The notes under the pieces are model-generated. The model was not told where the DNA came from. It ran no database searches and was given only the letters and a program-made list of their open reading frames with translations. This document shows positions 26,434 through 40,526 of a stretch of DNA of 64,000 nucleotides, one piece after another (within the stretch, counting starts at the first letter, position 1; every line of letters begins with the position of its first letter). The translations under genes were made by a program, and so were the position numbers. This DNA comes from Adineta steineri (Eukaryota > Rotifera > Eurotatoria > Adinetida > Adinetidae): contig CAJNOI010000186.1 of assembly GCA_905250115.1 (NCBI GenBank), forward strand, positions 105,195-169,194, read 5' to 3'.

Positions 26434-27605
26434 ATGTTAAATCAACAATTATCATCATTAACAATAACAAAATCAACTTCGAATCAAAATAAATTAACAC
26501 CTATAAAAACACCACATGATTATGTTTTCACTCGATGGATGGGCTCATGGGAAAATCGATTATCATTATGGTCAAATCGTTTATATTGTGATGCATTACT
26601 AGGATATATTGGTAAAATCTATGGTCAACAAGCAAATATTCATCATCATTTCGATAGATTATGGAATGAAAGTTTATATAATACAAATGATGAACTTGAT
26701 GTTTTGAATATATTAATTGAAAGACTATCTAAAATACCTGGTAAATGGTTTTTTCCATATTATATTTATATATAAATATATTTTCTGAATAGGTGCAAAA
26801 ACATCATTACTAAAACGACAAGAAACATCGAGAATCGAAAGTCGTTTCAATGAAATAAAATCCATATTTGATAAAAATTATAATTCAAGATTTAAAATTT
26901 CATCAAAATTAAATCATGAAAAACTAATTAGTAAAGATTCTATAAAAAGTTACTTTGATTTAGGATGTGGAAATGGTTTAATAACTGCTCAGATAGGAAA
27001 ATATTTTAATTTAAGTAAAGAAAATATTTTTGGTGGTGATGTTTTTAATAGTAATAACCCACAGATAACATTTGTATCAATCGACGAAAATCAATCGACT
27101 ATTGATCTTGGTAAAATTTCAAATTTTATTTCTTTTTCATACATGAATTTTGTTTTTTTTTGTAGGCGATCAATCTGTTCATTTAATAACATGTCTTGTT
27201 ACACTTCATCATATACCAAATATTGAAAAATTTCTTAAAGAACTTGCTCGTATTATTCAACCAAATGGTTATCTTATAATACGTGAACATGATTGTAAAT
27301 TAGAACGTTCATTAATAACAAAATATCTACATTTTATTCATGGAATTATGATTATAGCACGTATCGGAGAATTTAGTAAAGATTATTCAACAGATAAACA
27401 TGATAAAGTAACATGGTATGAACAGAAAAAGAAGATAATTAGTTATACAAAAACAATTCAATATAAAACACGACAAGAATGGCAAAATCAATTAGAATCA
27501 GTTGGATTTGATTTATTAGCTACATTTGATTATGATTTAAATAAAACAACAAATCCTCAAAAATTATTCTATGCAGTGTATAAACGTAATGAACAGAAGA
27601 ATTAA
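26434..27605 (+). CDS. Class I SAM-dependent methyltransferase
   Basis: Three exons (26434-26740, 26793-27110, 27166-27605) encode 354 residues. Motif I is YFDLGCGNGLITAQIG (about residues 165-180), the acidic loop follows at GGDVF, and a later strand-loop reads VHLITCLVTLHHIPNIEKFL then LARIIQPNGYLIIREHDC, typical of Methyltransf_11/25-type domains. The N-terminal 110 residues are Ser/Thr- then Trp/Arg-rich without a known domain. The last 70 residues (YKTRQEWQNQLESVGF) form the usual C-terminal helix-strand of the fold. The IIREHDC segment with a following HFIHG is reminiscent of methyltransferases seen in large DNA viruses and protists, but this is an impression. Substrate unknown. Confidence 0.8.
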
Positions 27606-29067
27606 CAAGTGATTAGCTACAACGGTGAATTAAAAACAGTTTGCTTTTTTTTCTTTTAAGATTTTTGTTTGTTTTTTTTGTTTGTGATATTTGATGAAAT
27701 AAAGTAAAAGATTTTAGAAAGATCTTTTGACATTTACAAGTCTTCTATAGATACCGTACATTGTCATGCGATATGAAGATTCCTGTCAAATAATAATATA
27801 TTATTTAGTAATCAAATGTTAAAGAAAAGTAGAATGATGAAATTCTTGTAAAACTATAGAGACTATGAAAAGGAAATGAGGGATGATGTCTTGTCATTAT
27901 ATTGCACCCGCTGGTTGTCTCATAAATTTGAGGTTAATACTTGATTACTATATTGTAGAAATCTTCTGATGGTTTTAGTGTCATAGATAAATACCTATTC
28001 TAATTTGACAGAAAAATATTCGAGGTCGACATTTTTGCATTTAAGTGAAGTTCACTTGTGTCACTCTTGATTTTTTACGTTTCATTTTTATATATAAAGA
28101 TATTCAAAAACGTTTACATTGTCTTATCATATTTACCAGATAGGTTCAAACTAATAGGTAGTATATAATTTCCATTAGGTATAGTGCATTTCTATTTCCC
28201 ACCTAAGTTTTTGCTTAATATAGTCACGTATTGCATTGTGAACAGAGAAGTATACTTCTCTAAATTTACAGTGCTCTTAGAAAAAATACTTCTCTATTGT
28301 GTGGGGGTTAGCAGACTATTAATAGTTCTAGTAGCACAACATTCTAATGAGTGTTGTTTATTTTTATCCTAATAATTTATTTTATTTATAGAATACTACC
28401 AAAAATATATTTACTTAACAATTCATTACTTCTGAATCTTTTGAACTCTAGAAAGATTTATCTACTATTATACATAATATAAAATATATATATCTAAATC
28501 TACCGACATATTAATTAATTCACATACGTGAAAGTATTTCTTTTTTATTTATTCCCTTGATAATCATATTTGTCGAATATAAAGTGAACGTTATGTATTT
28601 ATCAAACTAAAGTCAATATTTGTGGCAATATAACAGACGAATCTATTTTTAGAAACATTTATTTAATAACTAAAAGTAGACACATCGAGGTCAAAAATAA
28701 TTCTAGGCACATTGACTAGTTTGAAATATATCGATCATGTTAATCGCAAAACTCTATATTTAATATTTAATATTTAATAGAGTAATTTATTATTCTACTT
28801 GATATGAGTATTGAAATAAGTGTCAAAAAAACGTTTCTTACATTTTTAGATTGTTTTCCTTTTCACAAACTATATAACAATCAAATTGTTTTTATTAATT
28901 AAATAATCATTCTATTTCTGTGTTTTTCTCAAGAACAAAACAACAATAAAAACAACAACAACAATAGTTCAGAGAAATTTACAAGGAACCAGCCCTTGAT
29001 AAATATAAATTAAAAAAAAAAGAGCGAGAGGCAATATGTTTTTTTTCTTCTTCGTCTTCTTCTTTAT
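27606..29067. other. Convergent intergenic region (methyltransferase to ERK)
   Basis: 3' flanks of both genes. It contains an 18-bp perfect palindrome, AGAGAAGTATACTTCTCT, at 28244-28261 and short ATATTTA repeats at 28759-28780. No gene supported. Confidence 0.5.
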
Positions 29068-30429
<1,362 letters not shown>

Positions 30430-32117
30430 TGAAAATCTATTGAAAAGAAAGAAAGATAAAAGAATTAGAAATTCTTATGTTACACGAAAATGAATTTCTT
30501 CTTCTCTATTTCATTTGACATACCTTTCTTATTATTGTTAAAAATTTGTAGAAATATGAATACGTCTTCGTATATCATGGCTAATAACTAAACGAATAAG
30601 AGATAAAAAAAAAGGTTATGCCTTTCAATATCAGACAATGGGAGGGCAATCGATAGGAATGATAATCAAAACATCTCATTGTGTTAATTCCTCATTTATT
30701 TTTATTTTCTCCTACGCATTCCATTAGCATCATTTTCCATAGTACATACTCGAGCGTGCATCATAAAAAGAAAGCGTAGAATCTGGATAGCATATGAGTA
30801 TACAGATGTCTATTTGCTAACAGCTACCTTATGTGTGATATTTCAGATGACTAGCATCATTAATATGAACGCAAGCATATATTACTTAATTTATTATTTT
30901 ATCTCTACTTCACTTAATTAACTCATTTATATTTTTAGTAACTCATATACAAACATGCAAAAAACGCATATGTATATAATGGAGTGTCGAGTCTACTATA
31001 TGCAACAACTGCTATCACTCAAGAAAAAAAAGCTCGTAAATATAGTGCAAACGAGAGAGAAGAAAAAGGAAAAGAAAGGAGAAATAGAGCAGGAGATCAA
31101 CAAAAAATGACAATTGTTCCGTCCGCCTTATCCAACATACATGCAGTTTTTCTTATTTTTTTGGTCCTTTCCTTTCATTTCTCTTTCTTTCTTTACAAGT
31201 TCTATTCTTTACTACCGCCAATCATGTCGACCAAAAATTATTCCGATCTTGATCGTTATGTGTTCGTCATGGTTCTAGAAAAATATGACATCGATCAATA
31301 ATTCATCATAGTACCTACCATTACCTTTGTTATTTCTATATTAGAAAAATAACAGAACAAAAAGAACTCAGCTTATATTCATAAAAGAAATAATGAAAGT
31401 GGAGAATATCGAATAATAAATTTTAAAATATAATCCGGGAGATAATAATGATGATGATGATGAGTATAGAAACGTCATTTATATGCAAATAAAATAAGAA
31501 ATATGAATAGATTTGAACCAAAAAAAAAACTATTATAAGTTTGTATATGCAATGTTGATCATCGACGTTGACGGAATATTGATGATGTTTTACGATTTAT
31601 TATACATAGTGTTCCCAAGACAATGAATGATAATAAATTATGAATCAAGGTCAACAATGATTGTTCAATTGCTTATTTACTGATAAAAGATAAATATTAT
31701 AAAGACATCAAACAGGAGAGTTTTTCTCCTTTGAAATACATTCTCAAACATAAAAACTAGTAACATTTATCATATATTAGAATATCAAAAAACAATACGT
31801 ATAAATGTTTTGTTCACTTTTTATATGAAGAATGGTATACTACTAAAAATGATAATCTCAAAACTAACGCCATCTATATAGAACATATACAATATCAAAT
31901 AAACTTGATCTTTTACTTTATATTAAACAAAATATTCAATTGACTATACATTTATTCAACATGAACAAAGACACAAAGCATATAAGAATATCTTTATATA
32001 GATCGACGGACGGACGGATAAAATTCTAGTCGATCGATCAGTTGTTATTATTTCATCGACCTAGTTAGTTCAATTTACGAAATAAACTAGAACATTTTTA
32101 TTTATTATTAATTTTAG
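30430..32117. other. Divergent intergenic region (ERK to UAP1)
   Basis: Upstream regions of both genes. GATGATGATGAT microsatellite at about 31448-31462. A 105-residue plus frame near 31000-31300 is A-rich and has no support. Confidence 0.5.
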
Positions 32118-34032
32118 ATGGATATCGATCAAAGTATTACACTTCGTTTAAAAAATTCAAATCAATCACATTTATTATCTTATTGGGATCAACTTGATCA
32201 TGAACAACGAGCAATACTTCTTCGAGATATAAATAGTATTGATCTCGAACGTATTACAGAAGCTTTTGACGAGATTAAAGATCAATTAATTGAAACATCT
32301 ACTGATAAGAATGAACATGGTGAAACAATTGATCAACTTATGGAACCTATTCCTGAACATTTAACTGGATCTGTTGATAAAACAAGTAAAGAACAACTTG
32401 AAACTTATCGTCGAGAAGGTTAGTTGAAATCTTAATCATATCATAAACTAATATATAGAATTTCGTATTTATTATTGAATAGGTTTAAAAGCTATTGCTG
32501 AAGGTTCCGTATGTGTATTATTACTTGCTGGAGGTCAAGGAACTCGTCTTGGTAAATATTGTATTTACTCTTAAATTTATAATTTGAATTTTGTTATAGG
32601 TGTTGATTATCCAAAAGGAATGTATGATGTTGGTTTACCATCAAAAAAATCACTTTATCATATTCAAGCTGAACGTATTCGTCGACTTGAACAATTAGCT
32701 AATGAAGAATTTAATACTAAGAAAGCAACAATTCCATGGTTTATTATGACAAGTGAACATACACGACAATCAACAGAAGATTATTTTATTGAACACGATT
32801 ATTTTGGTTTAAAACCACAAAATGTAATTTTTTTTGAACAACATACATTACCTGCATTAGATTTTCAAGGAAAAATTTTACTTGATGATAAACACAAATT
32901 AACTAAAGCAGCTGATGGTAATGGTGGTTTATATCGTGCATTAAAAACACGTGGTATGCTATCTGAAATGGAAAAACGTGATATTAAATATGTTCATGTT
33001 TATTGTGTGGATAATATTCTTGTTCGTGTTGCTGATCCAGTATTTATCGGATTTTGTCTAGATAAAAAAGCTGAATGTGCTGCCAAGGTATAAATTATTC
33101 CACTGATATTCATTTTCTAGAATAAATCTTGTTTTAGGTTGTTAAAAAAACATTTCCTGATGAAGCTGTCGGTGTTATATGTAAAGTACGAGATCATTTT
33201 CAAGTTGTTGAATATTCTGAAATCTCCGAAAAAACAGCACAAAAAACAAAATCTGATGATAGTGGAGATTTATTATTTAATGCTGGAAATATTTGCAATC
33301 ATTTTTTTACTTTTGATTTTCTTCGAGATGTTTGCCAGTATGTAGAATTAAATAATCAATTTAATTACTTTTTCTTTTCTAATTATTTCAAATTTTAGAA
33401 ATCATGAAAATAAACTTTGTTTTCATATTGCAAAAAAGAAAATTCCATCAATTGGTACTGATGGTAAACGTATCAATAAACCAACTGAAATTAATGGAAT
33501 AAAACTAGAAAAATTTGTCTTTGACGTATTTTCGTGTGCAAAGTAAACAAACATTGAAAATAATTATTGAAAATATGTAAAATTTTCTATTTTATCAATT
33601 AGAAATTTTTTTGTTTGGGAAGCACGTCGTGATGATGAATTTTCACCATTAAAAAATGGTTCAGGAACAAAAGATACAGCAGTAACATGTCGAAGAGATT
33701 TAATGCTTCAACATGTTCGTTGGCTTCAAGCAGCTGGTGCTATATTACCACCAAATACTTCTAAACAAATTATCTTGTATGACAATCTATTTTAAAGAAG
33801 ACTACTCATATTTTACTTTTTTTTCTAGAGCCGATAAATTTCATGACAATGATAGTAATTCAAATGGAATTTTTGTTGAAATTTCACCATTAATATCTTA
33901 TGCTGGCGAAGTAAACATTTTATTTTGTTTAAAAATTATTTATATAAATATCTTTTTCTTCTCTATTTATAGAATCTTGAATTTACAAAAGGTCAAATAC
34001 TTCAATTACCATTAAAAATGGAAATGAAATAA
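32118..34032 (+). CDS. uap1: UDP-N-acetylhexosamine pyrophosphorylase
   Basis: Eight exons (32118-32418, 32483-32551, 32600-33087, 33138-33337, 33399-33542, 33603-33776, 33829-33910, 33973-34032) encode 505 residues, the family length. The nucleotidyltransferase signature [19 protein letters not shown] is built across two splice junctions. Further family blocks are [10 protein letters not shown], the uridine-site region [26 protein letters not shown] and [15 protein letters not shown]. Role: cytosolic synthesis of UDP-GlcNAc (and UDP-GalNAc) from UTP and the hexosamine-1-phosphate, feeding chitin, glycoprotein and GPI synthesis. The ATG follows directly on TTTTAG, so an acceptor site is placed at the start codon itself. 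Confidence 0.95.
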
Positions 34033-34898
34033 ATTTTTTTCTTACACATTTGTTCGTTCGTTCGTTCTTTGTAGTTATTACTTTTTTAATTAATTTAAAC
34101 AAATAAAATTTAATAAAAACAAGGTTAAAAATAGATATGTTTTATAGGGAATCGGTTCATATGCAATTTTGCTGATAAATTCATAATTTTTCTGTAATGT
34201 TTTCATTCTGAAGATGTAATACAAAATACTAAATATTATAAACTGAAATGAGACAAATAATGTTTAATATCATTCAGCAAGAGGGTGGGTGTGAGAAAAT
34301 AGCAATATTTACACCCACACCCACTGTTTTTATTCATTCTATGATAAGAATTGACTGCCTAACATATATTTTACTGAAATAAATATAATCTGTTGGTCAT
34401 CATATTCATTGTATGTTACATATAATGACTCTTCTGAATTATATGAACAATAAAATATGTATGTCTACAATGATTGTCTCATTTTTTCCATTGTTTATGT
34501 CGTTGATGACACTTCATATATATATTCATTTGATTTCGTTCAATTGATTTGAGTTAAGACGTTTTTCTATTCTTAATAACATACTGATCTGTTCCATGTT
34601 ATATCGATATCTATAGAAATCATTTATTTTTCTATCTTTCGGTCATTTGTTCGATACATATTAATTATTCTTTTCATTGGAACAGAAAGAATACTTCATA
34701 CTGCTGAATAAATACCGTCCTTTTTCTACAATACATGTCTATTGATATGTGTTATTTACCTTACCGATGATGTTGCAACCTATTTGAATCTCAACAAGAT
34801 CAGAGTTTCACTGTGCGCGCGCGCATTTAAAATAATTATTTTCTTGTTTAAAAAAACTTCTTTTTTCTTTTTCATAAAAATCATAGTAGTACAATTCA
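34033..34898. other. Intergenic, UAP1 to ART-TPR gene (convergent)
   Basis: Holds a telomere-like inverted repeat (34281-34326) and a short alternating GC tract (GTGCGCGCGCGC, about 34814). No gene. Confidence 0.5.
34281..34326. repeat. Telomere-like inverted repeat element 2
   Basis: GAGGGTGGGTGTGAG, then a 17-bp AT-rich spacer, then ACACCCACACCCACT. It lies between two convergent genes. Confidence 0.75.
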
Positions 34899-37433
34899 TT
34901 ATTTGTTTTTCACAAGTTTGAGGTTCTTTCTCCATTGCAGAAGATTTGAGTGATTTGAAGGTAATGATTGTTCTCCAATTTTTATAGCATGTTTATAAAA
35001 TGTACGGGCTTTTGAGAAATTACTCATGTTTTCATACACTGCACCAATATTGTTGTAGGACAGAGCCAGATCAGGATGATTGGGAGGAAGTGATTTTTGT
35101 TTGATTTCAAGGGCTTTTTCATGATATGAAAGCGCTTTCGGATAATTACCCATGTTGTAATATCCATTACCAATATTATTGTATGAAGCAGCCAAATCAG
35201 GATGATTGGGAGGAAGTGATTGTTGTTGGATTTCAACGGCTTTTTCACGCACTGAAAGTGCTTTTGCATAATTACCCATCTTGGCATGCACATTACCAAT
35301 GTTACCATAGGAAACAGCCAGGCCAGGATGATTGGAAGGAAGTGATTGTTGTTGAATTTCAGTGGCTTTTTCGTGATATGAAAGCGCTTTCGGATAATTA
35401 CCCATGTAGTAATGCACTATACCAGTATTGTTGTAGCAAGCAGCCAAATCAGGATGATTGGAAGGAAGTGATTGTTGTTGAATTTCAATAGTTTTTTCAT
35501 AAGATGAAAGTGCTTTTGGATAATTACCCATCTTGGCATACACACTACCAATGTTACCATAGCAAACAGCCAGATCTGGATGATTGGAAGGAAGTGATTG
35601 CTGTCGAATTTCAAGGGCGTTTTCATAATAAAAAAGTGCTTTTGGATAATCACTAATGCTATCATGCACATTACCAAGGTTATTATAAGACATCGCCAAG
35701 TCAGTAGGACTGGGAGGATGTGATTGTTGTCGAATTTCAAGGGCCTTTTCATGAGATGAAAGTGCTTTTGGATAATTACCCATCTTGTAATGCACATTAC
35801 CAATATTATTGTAGGAATCAGCCAAACTAGAATGATTGGGAAGAGGTGATTGTTGTCGAATTTCAAGGGCTTTTTCATGAGATGAAAGTGCTTTCGGATA
35901 ATTACCCATGCTATAATGCGCATTACCAATATTATTGTAGGAAGTAGCTAAATCAGGATGATGGGTAGGAAGAGTTTTTTGTCTGATAGCAAGTGATTTT
36001 TCACAGAATGTAAGTGCTTCTTCATATTCTGCTTGATTATCTTTGATCAAACCAAGTTGATCATAAACAGGTGCCTTATTTTCATCATCGCTTGCTTGGT
36101 CAAGTAAAACGTGATAAATGTCTTCAGCTTTATCAAATTGGCCCATTTTACGTAATACCATACCCAATCTGTACCATCCTTCAGCGTCTGGATAACTCTC
36201 TTCTAGAATGTAATCAGTAAGCTTCTGCACTTCTGGATCATTGTCGGCAGTTAGTACCAAATTAACTTCGTACAATCGATTATTTTCACTCATCGGTGTA
36301 ATATTCAGGATACGAAACACGCTATTCATTGAAAACAAGACTTCCTCTTCTTGGAACTTGCTAATACCAGCAATTGAAGCAAAAGATGTTGTTGATCGAG
36401 ATGGATCCACTTCCATAACGAAAAGTATTCCAACTAAATCCGGATTGGCTTGATTGTTTTCAGCAAAAGCATAGGAGAGTTCACGGTCTTTACTAGTAGA
36501 TAAGAAATTATTGAATGAAATAATACCACCTTTAATTTTGCTCATTTGTTCAAAATCCCCTGTAGATAAACCTTGACCACGATAAACGGTGAAAGTGTTA
36601 GCGGCAGTTGTACCGGCATATTGCTCATGATGTAGTTGTTGAATTTGTCGATACAAATCACCAATAAAGAAGCCCATACGCATAATAATATTGCCGTCCA
36701 TCAGTCGTAATGCATGATTGAGCATGGGATACAAGAACATTTGGCAGGTGTACCAATAAACGGGTGTTTTGTTGTGGTATTCACCTTCCAATTGTTTGAC
36801 ATTTTCAATTTCCTTCGTATTACCTTCAAAGGCATCGCGACAATAACCGATATAATCCTGTATATGGTTTTGGCCGAATTTGATGGTTAATAAAATTTCC
36901 TTTATGGTTTGAGTGTACGTAAAAGACGGGTCTAATTGATCCAACTTTTTATTTAATCCCATGAAACTGATGGGAATGGCATTCTGCTCACGCTGATGTG
37001 CAGCTTCCTTGAGTGTTTCACAGATAGGTGCAATATCTTTGAAAACACCCTTTATTTTGGGCCAGTCTTTGACCCATTGGTCATGATGTTTTTGGTTGTC
37101 AGTAAAAATGAAAATTGAATCCACTTGAGACATATTGTGCACACGAGGCACAATATGTTGTCCAAGTGATCCAGATATAATCATGCATACCTTTTTGTCG
37201 ATGATGGTTTGAATGAATTCGAGACATTGATCACCGTTTGTATATGTCTTGATATTATTAACAGCACGTCGTAATTTTATGATTGTATTTTGGCAATCAT
37301 CATTTGTTTCATCGATGTTACTGTCTAACCAGATTAGAAGAACATTTTGTACCTGTTGGAGATTGGTACGTCGGCGATCGTCTGCATCTTTTGAAACTAC
37401 CGATGCATTTGTTGTTGATTTTTCTCCGTTCAT
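34899..37433 (-). CDS. ADP-ribosyltransferase with tetratricopeptide repeats (ART-TPR)
   Basis: A single exon of 844 residues, unlike its intron-rich neighbours. Residues about 250-390 form an arginine-specific ART domain: TVYRGQGL (R of the R-S-E triad), FLSTSKDR (STS) and a final EEEVLFSMNSVF with the catalytic ExE position. The first 240 residues hold a conserved-looking region (IWLDSNIDE, CLEFIQTI, IISGSLGQ) of unknown role. From about residue 415 there are ten TPR-like units, the last eight being near-identical 42-residue kinesin-light-chain type copies with MGNYPKAL.. and YNNIGNVH. Role by family: transfer of ADP-ribose from NAD to protein arginine, TPRs as the docking region. This architecture is, to my knowledge, common in rotifers. 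No signal peptide, so cytosolic. Confidence 0.9.
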   Translation of the reverse strand: MNGEKSTTNASVVSKDADDRRRTNLQQVQNVLLIWLDSNIDETNDDCQNTIIKLRRAVNNIKTYTNGDQCLEFIQTIIDKKVCMIISGSLGQHIVPRVHNMSQVDSIFIFTDNQKHHDQWVKDWPKIKGVFKDIAPICETLKEAAHQREQNAIPISFMGLNKKLDQLDPSFTYTQTIKEILLTIKFGQNHIQDYIGYCRDAFEGNTKEIENVKQLEGEYHNKTPVYWYTCQMFLYPMLNHALRLMDGNIIMRMGFFIGDLYRQIQQLHHEQYAGTTAANTFTVYRGQGLSTGDFEQMSKIKGGIISFNNFLSTSKDRELSYAFAENNQANPDLVGILFVMEVDPSRSTTSFASIAGISKFQEEEVLFSMNSVFRILNITPMSENNRLYEVNLVLTADNDPEVQKLTDYILEESYPDAEGWYRLGMVLRKMGQFDKAEDIYHVLLDQASDDENKAPVYDQLGLIKDNQAEYEEALTFCEKSLAIRQKTLPTHHPDLATSYNNIGNAHYSMGNYPKALSSHEKALEIRQQSPLPNHSSLADSYNNIGNVHYKMGNYPKALSSHEKALEIRQQSHPPSPTDLAMSYNNLGNVHDSISDYPKALFYYENALEIRQQSLPSNHPDLAVCYGNIGSVYAKMGNYPKALSSYEKTIEIQQQSLPSNHPDLAACYNNTGIVHYYMGNYPKALSYHEKATEIQQQSLPSNHPGLAVSYGNIGNVHAKMGNYAKALSVREKAVEIQQQSLPPNHPDLAASYNNIGNGYYNMGNYPKALSYHEKALEIKQKSLPPNHPDLALSYNNIGAVYENMSNFSKARTFYKHAIKIGEQSLPSNHSNLLQWRKNLKLVKNK
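34960..36060 (-). repeat. 126-bp tandem repeats encoding the TPR units
   Basis: About eight consecutive 126-bp units inside the ART-TPR gene, marked by the recurring plus-strand GGATAATTACCCAT. Their high identity suggests recent expansion or gene conversion, so copy number could vary between alleles. Confidence 0.85.
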
Positions 37434-39606
37434 TGTTTGGTATGTGAATCGTTTGAATTGGAGTTACTGTGTAAGATTTACTGGTGAAGTAATGAACAAA
37501 AACAATTCTTTTTATAGATGTCTACTTCCTTTCGAAATGTTATTTTTTTCTTTAGCTGCTTTTTGATGTTACCATGAAAAATAAACATCGAGATAGTCCG
37601 CGAAGAAGAATGATTTTATTTGTTCTCGCAGAGAAAAACATTGTTAAGTGATGTTTGTTATTTGAGAATCAGCAAGTTGAAAAAAGCTTTTTTTGTATGA
37701 TCAAATATTTGATGAATTGCAAGTTTGAAAATATGTTTGTTGATGGCAGATATTTATGTTTAAAAACGTGCGTTTGTCATCAAATGAACGGAAAAAAGAC
37801 TTGATTATGTATCATTTTCCATCTTCCATTAATTATAAATTTCAAATAAGTATGAACAATAGTCATTATAATACTTTTCTGATCGGTATACAAATGTATA
37901 AATATATCACTACCTTTTAAATAAATCAAAAACTACTGTCCGATGAAATCATTTCTTGTAAACCTAGCCGACCAAAAAAAAATCTCCGTTTTGTTTTCTT
38001 GGCAACGATGCAATAATGAATAACATAAAATATGAAGCAAACTATAAAAGAATAGTTTACAATAATTTGAACAGATCTAGTGACAACACAAACTGCAGTA
38101 AAGAAAATCTTATTATTTATTATTATTTTACAAATGAATTATAGATTTCAATTACATCTAGAGAAGAGCTTTCAACAGAGATCTATTCATGATCTCATGA
38201 TTCTTTGACCAGATATGTTCGATATGTACTCAGCGAAGATTCTCATGATGAAAATACAACATACATCCATTTTTAATCGTTTTTGCTCTTGAACTACATA
38301 TAGCTTGGCACGTTTTCACAGATCTTTTCAAAATATAAACACTTTTTTTGTTGTCGAAAAGACAAAAGTGTATGTATGTTGCTTACAAGACATAAAATCA
38401 TTCCGCGAAAAAAAAGCTGAAATTTAATAGAAGCATTGATTCACCAAGCACATGTTTTTGTTTGGCTTCGTCTGTAAGTATGCAAATATGACCACTATTA
38501 GTGATCAACAAAATTAATTCACTGGCAACGAACAAACAAAAAGCAAGACAATAACGTATTTTTATTATTGTTACCATCTTTTTTTTTCGTTCTTATCAAT
38601 ACAGTCAGTGACAAATGTGTTGGTAGAAGAATATGTAAATAAAAACGTTATGGCGATGGAAAGACGAGGTTGTATATTTTGCTTTTCTTTGTTTCTTCAC
38701 CTCTCTGTTCCTATCCAGATAAGTAAAGATTTGAAATGAAACAAAAGTTTATTCAATTTATAAAAGAATTTCAAGAAAAATAGACCTCTTTTTACATACA
38801 TTGATTAAAACTTTATATTTTTTGAGATATTTATCTTTTATTATTTAGGACACATACTTCAAACAAACAGTCGGCACAGAACTTGTAATAAAATAACTTG
38901 TTTTAGAACTATCAAAATTTTTTTAGGAATGGTACGAAGAAAGATGTCGTAGCGTTTTTATTGTGTTAGTCGATATTGAAAATCATAATTCCGCAAAAGA
39001 ATAATAAATATAATTAGAAAAAAATAAATGCAGACATTTATCTGCTCAGTATCGAAAAGAAGCTATGAATAAATTAATTATGTCGAGGCCTCTTCATATA
39101 CATATGAACTTACCTGGAATTAATGATGCCACTACATCGATTATTTCTCTCTTTAACTAATAGAATTTCGTTCACCAATTGCCACTATAGAGATCCGGCT
39201 ATCTCTTCACACTCAGTATAGTTTTAATTATCTTAGACTGATAAACAAAAGCAGTGTTATTCTTATATGGAATCTGTTAACTAATATATATCAGAAGAAA
39301 ACTATTAAAATTTATCTAAAATTATTATCTATTTAACATAATAAAATATTTCCACTTCATCATAATTGATAATCGTAATAAAGAAAAACTATTAATTATT
39401 AATTCATCTAATTTTTAAAAAAAAGTTTTATTCGTGGTAATACAATCGAACAAACCACAATTATCGACATACAAACAATAAATACAATCGAGAATTAAAA
39501 GTACTGAGTAACAAAGATAAATGATTCGTTTGTACTAAGCAAAATTGTTAAAATGGTGTAAATTAATATAAATATATACATTGATTTGTTTCTTCTAGAT
39601 ATAACT
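37434..39606. other. Gene-free stretch upstream of the ART-TPR gene
   Basis: AT-rich, no supported coding region. Confidence 0.5.
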
Positions 39607-40526
39607 ATGAGCATTCATCCACACCAACACTCCATTTTAGCAGCTTACGGCAGGAATTACTTTGTTTCACATGGCCTGAATGATCGACCTAGGTATCTTT
39701 CCTTTCTGTGGAACATTGGTTGCCCGATAGTTGATCATGAATAAATGGATAGACATACCATGAAAAATTACTATCATCATTTTATATTCTAACTTGGGAG
39801 AAATGCAAAACTACGCTGATTTACGAAAGAGTATTCGACATTTGTTCGTCTATGGTTCAAAAATAGACGAAAGAATCAACAAATTAAACCATTAAAAGCT
39901 ACAATATGTCCATGAAAGCTGCATCGCATACCATTGCACGTGAACATGCACAAGAAATTTATTTGTCTGTGAAAAAACTTATGCACCAATTTTGTCTCGA
40001 AAAGGGACATTCGGTGAGTGATTGATCATTATCTTGTTCTGATCAAAATCAATTGATATAGAAGGAAGTCTTATGTATCTTAAATTTGGCTCGTTTTTGG
40101 ATAAAGCAGAACATATTAAAGTGAAAGTTTGCGTTAAAGAGTGTTTTGAAGAACAATTTTTATTATTATTGAAGCTTTTCTTCATTACATTAATATCGTT
40201 CATTTTTCTTCTTACTATAGACATCATTTATAAGACTCTACCATACATTACCTGAAGTGATTCATAATTCTAGTCTTCCATACGAAGATGATAAATTGTC
40301 AGTTCAGTCGATCTGATGCCTCAGCTCTTGGTAAGTTACATCAAATTTCACTTCATTATTTTTCTTTTTTTCTAATCTAGCTTCATTCTTTAAAATTACA
40401 CTACCAAATATTGAATATGAATTCATTACAAATATAATCCATTTCTCTTCTGATCAAGCAAATTTATTTAATCGTATAGATGATGAATATCTACATATCG
40501 TACCAAAAATAGTATTTTGTTCTTAA
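39607..40526 (+). pseudogene. Possible degraded multi-exon gene
   Basis: Several stretches have coding character and good splice signals but cannot be joined in one frame. These are MSIHPHQHSILAAYGRNYF (39607-39692, then GTATCT), MKAASHTIAREHAQEIYLSV to LEKGHS (39913-40012, then GTGAGT), YLKFGSFLDKAEHIKVKVCV (about 40075-40155), and SFIRLYHTLPEVIHNSSLPY with a stop soon after (40222-40314). A last piece, FKITLPNIEYEFITNIIHFS, runs 40381-40526. Consecutive phases clash and in-frame stops occur between them. I read it as an old broken gene; an intact gene with unusual splicing is possible. Family not recognised. Confidence 0.3.

Noticed and set aside
30984-31301. 105-residue plus-strand frame
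   Set aside because: Lys/Glu/Arg-rich lead followed by a hydrophobic run, but no family resemblance or splice context, and it lies in a divergent promoter region.
35024-35929. Antisense and alternate-frame reads across the TPR region
   Set aside because: Shadows of the repeat-encoding frame; they lack their own start context.
34960-36060. Regular 126-bp repeats that might suggest a CRISPR or satellite array
   Set aside because: They lie in frame inside one long gene and encode TPR units; the genome is eukaryotic.
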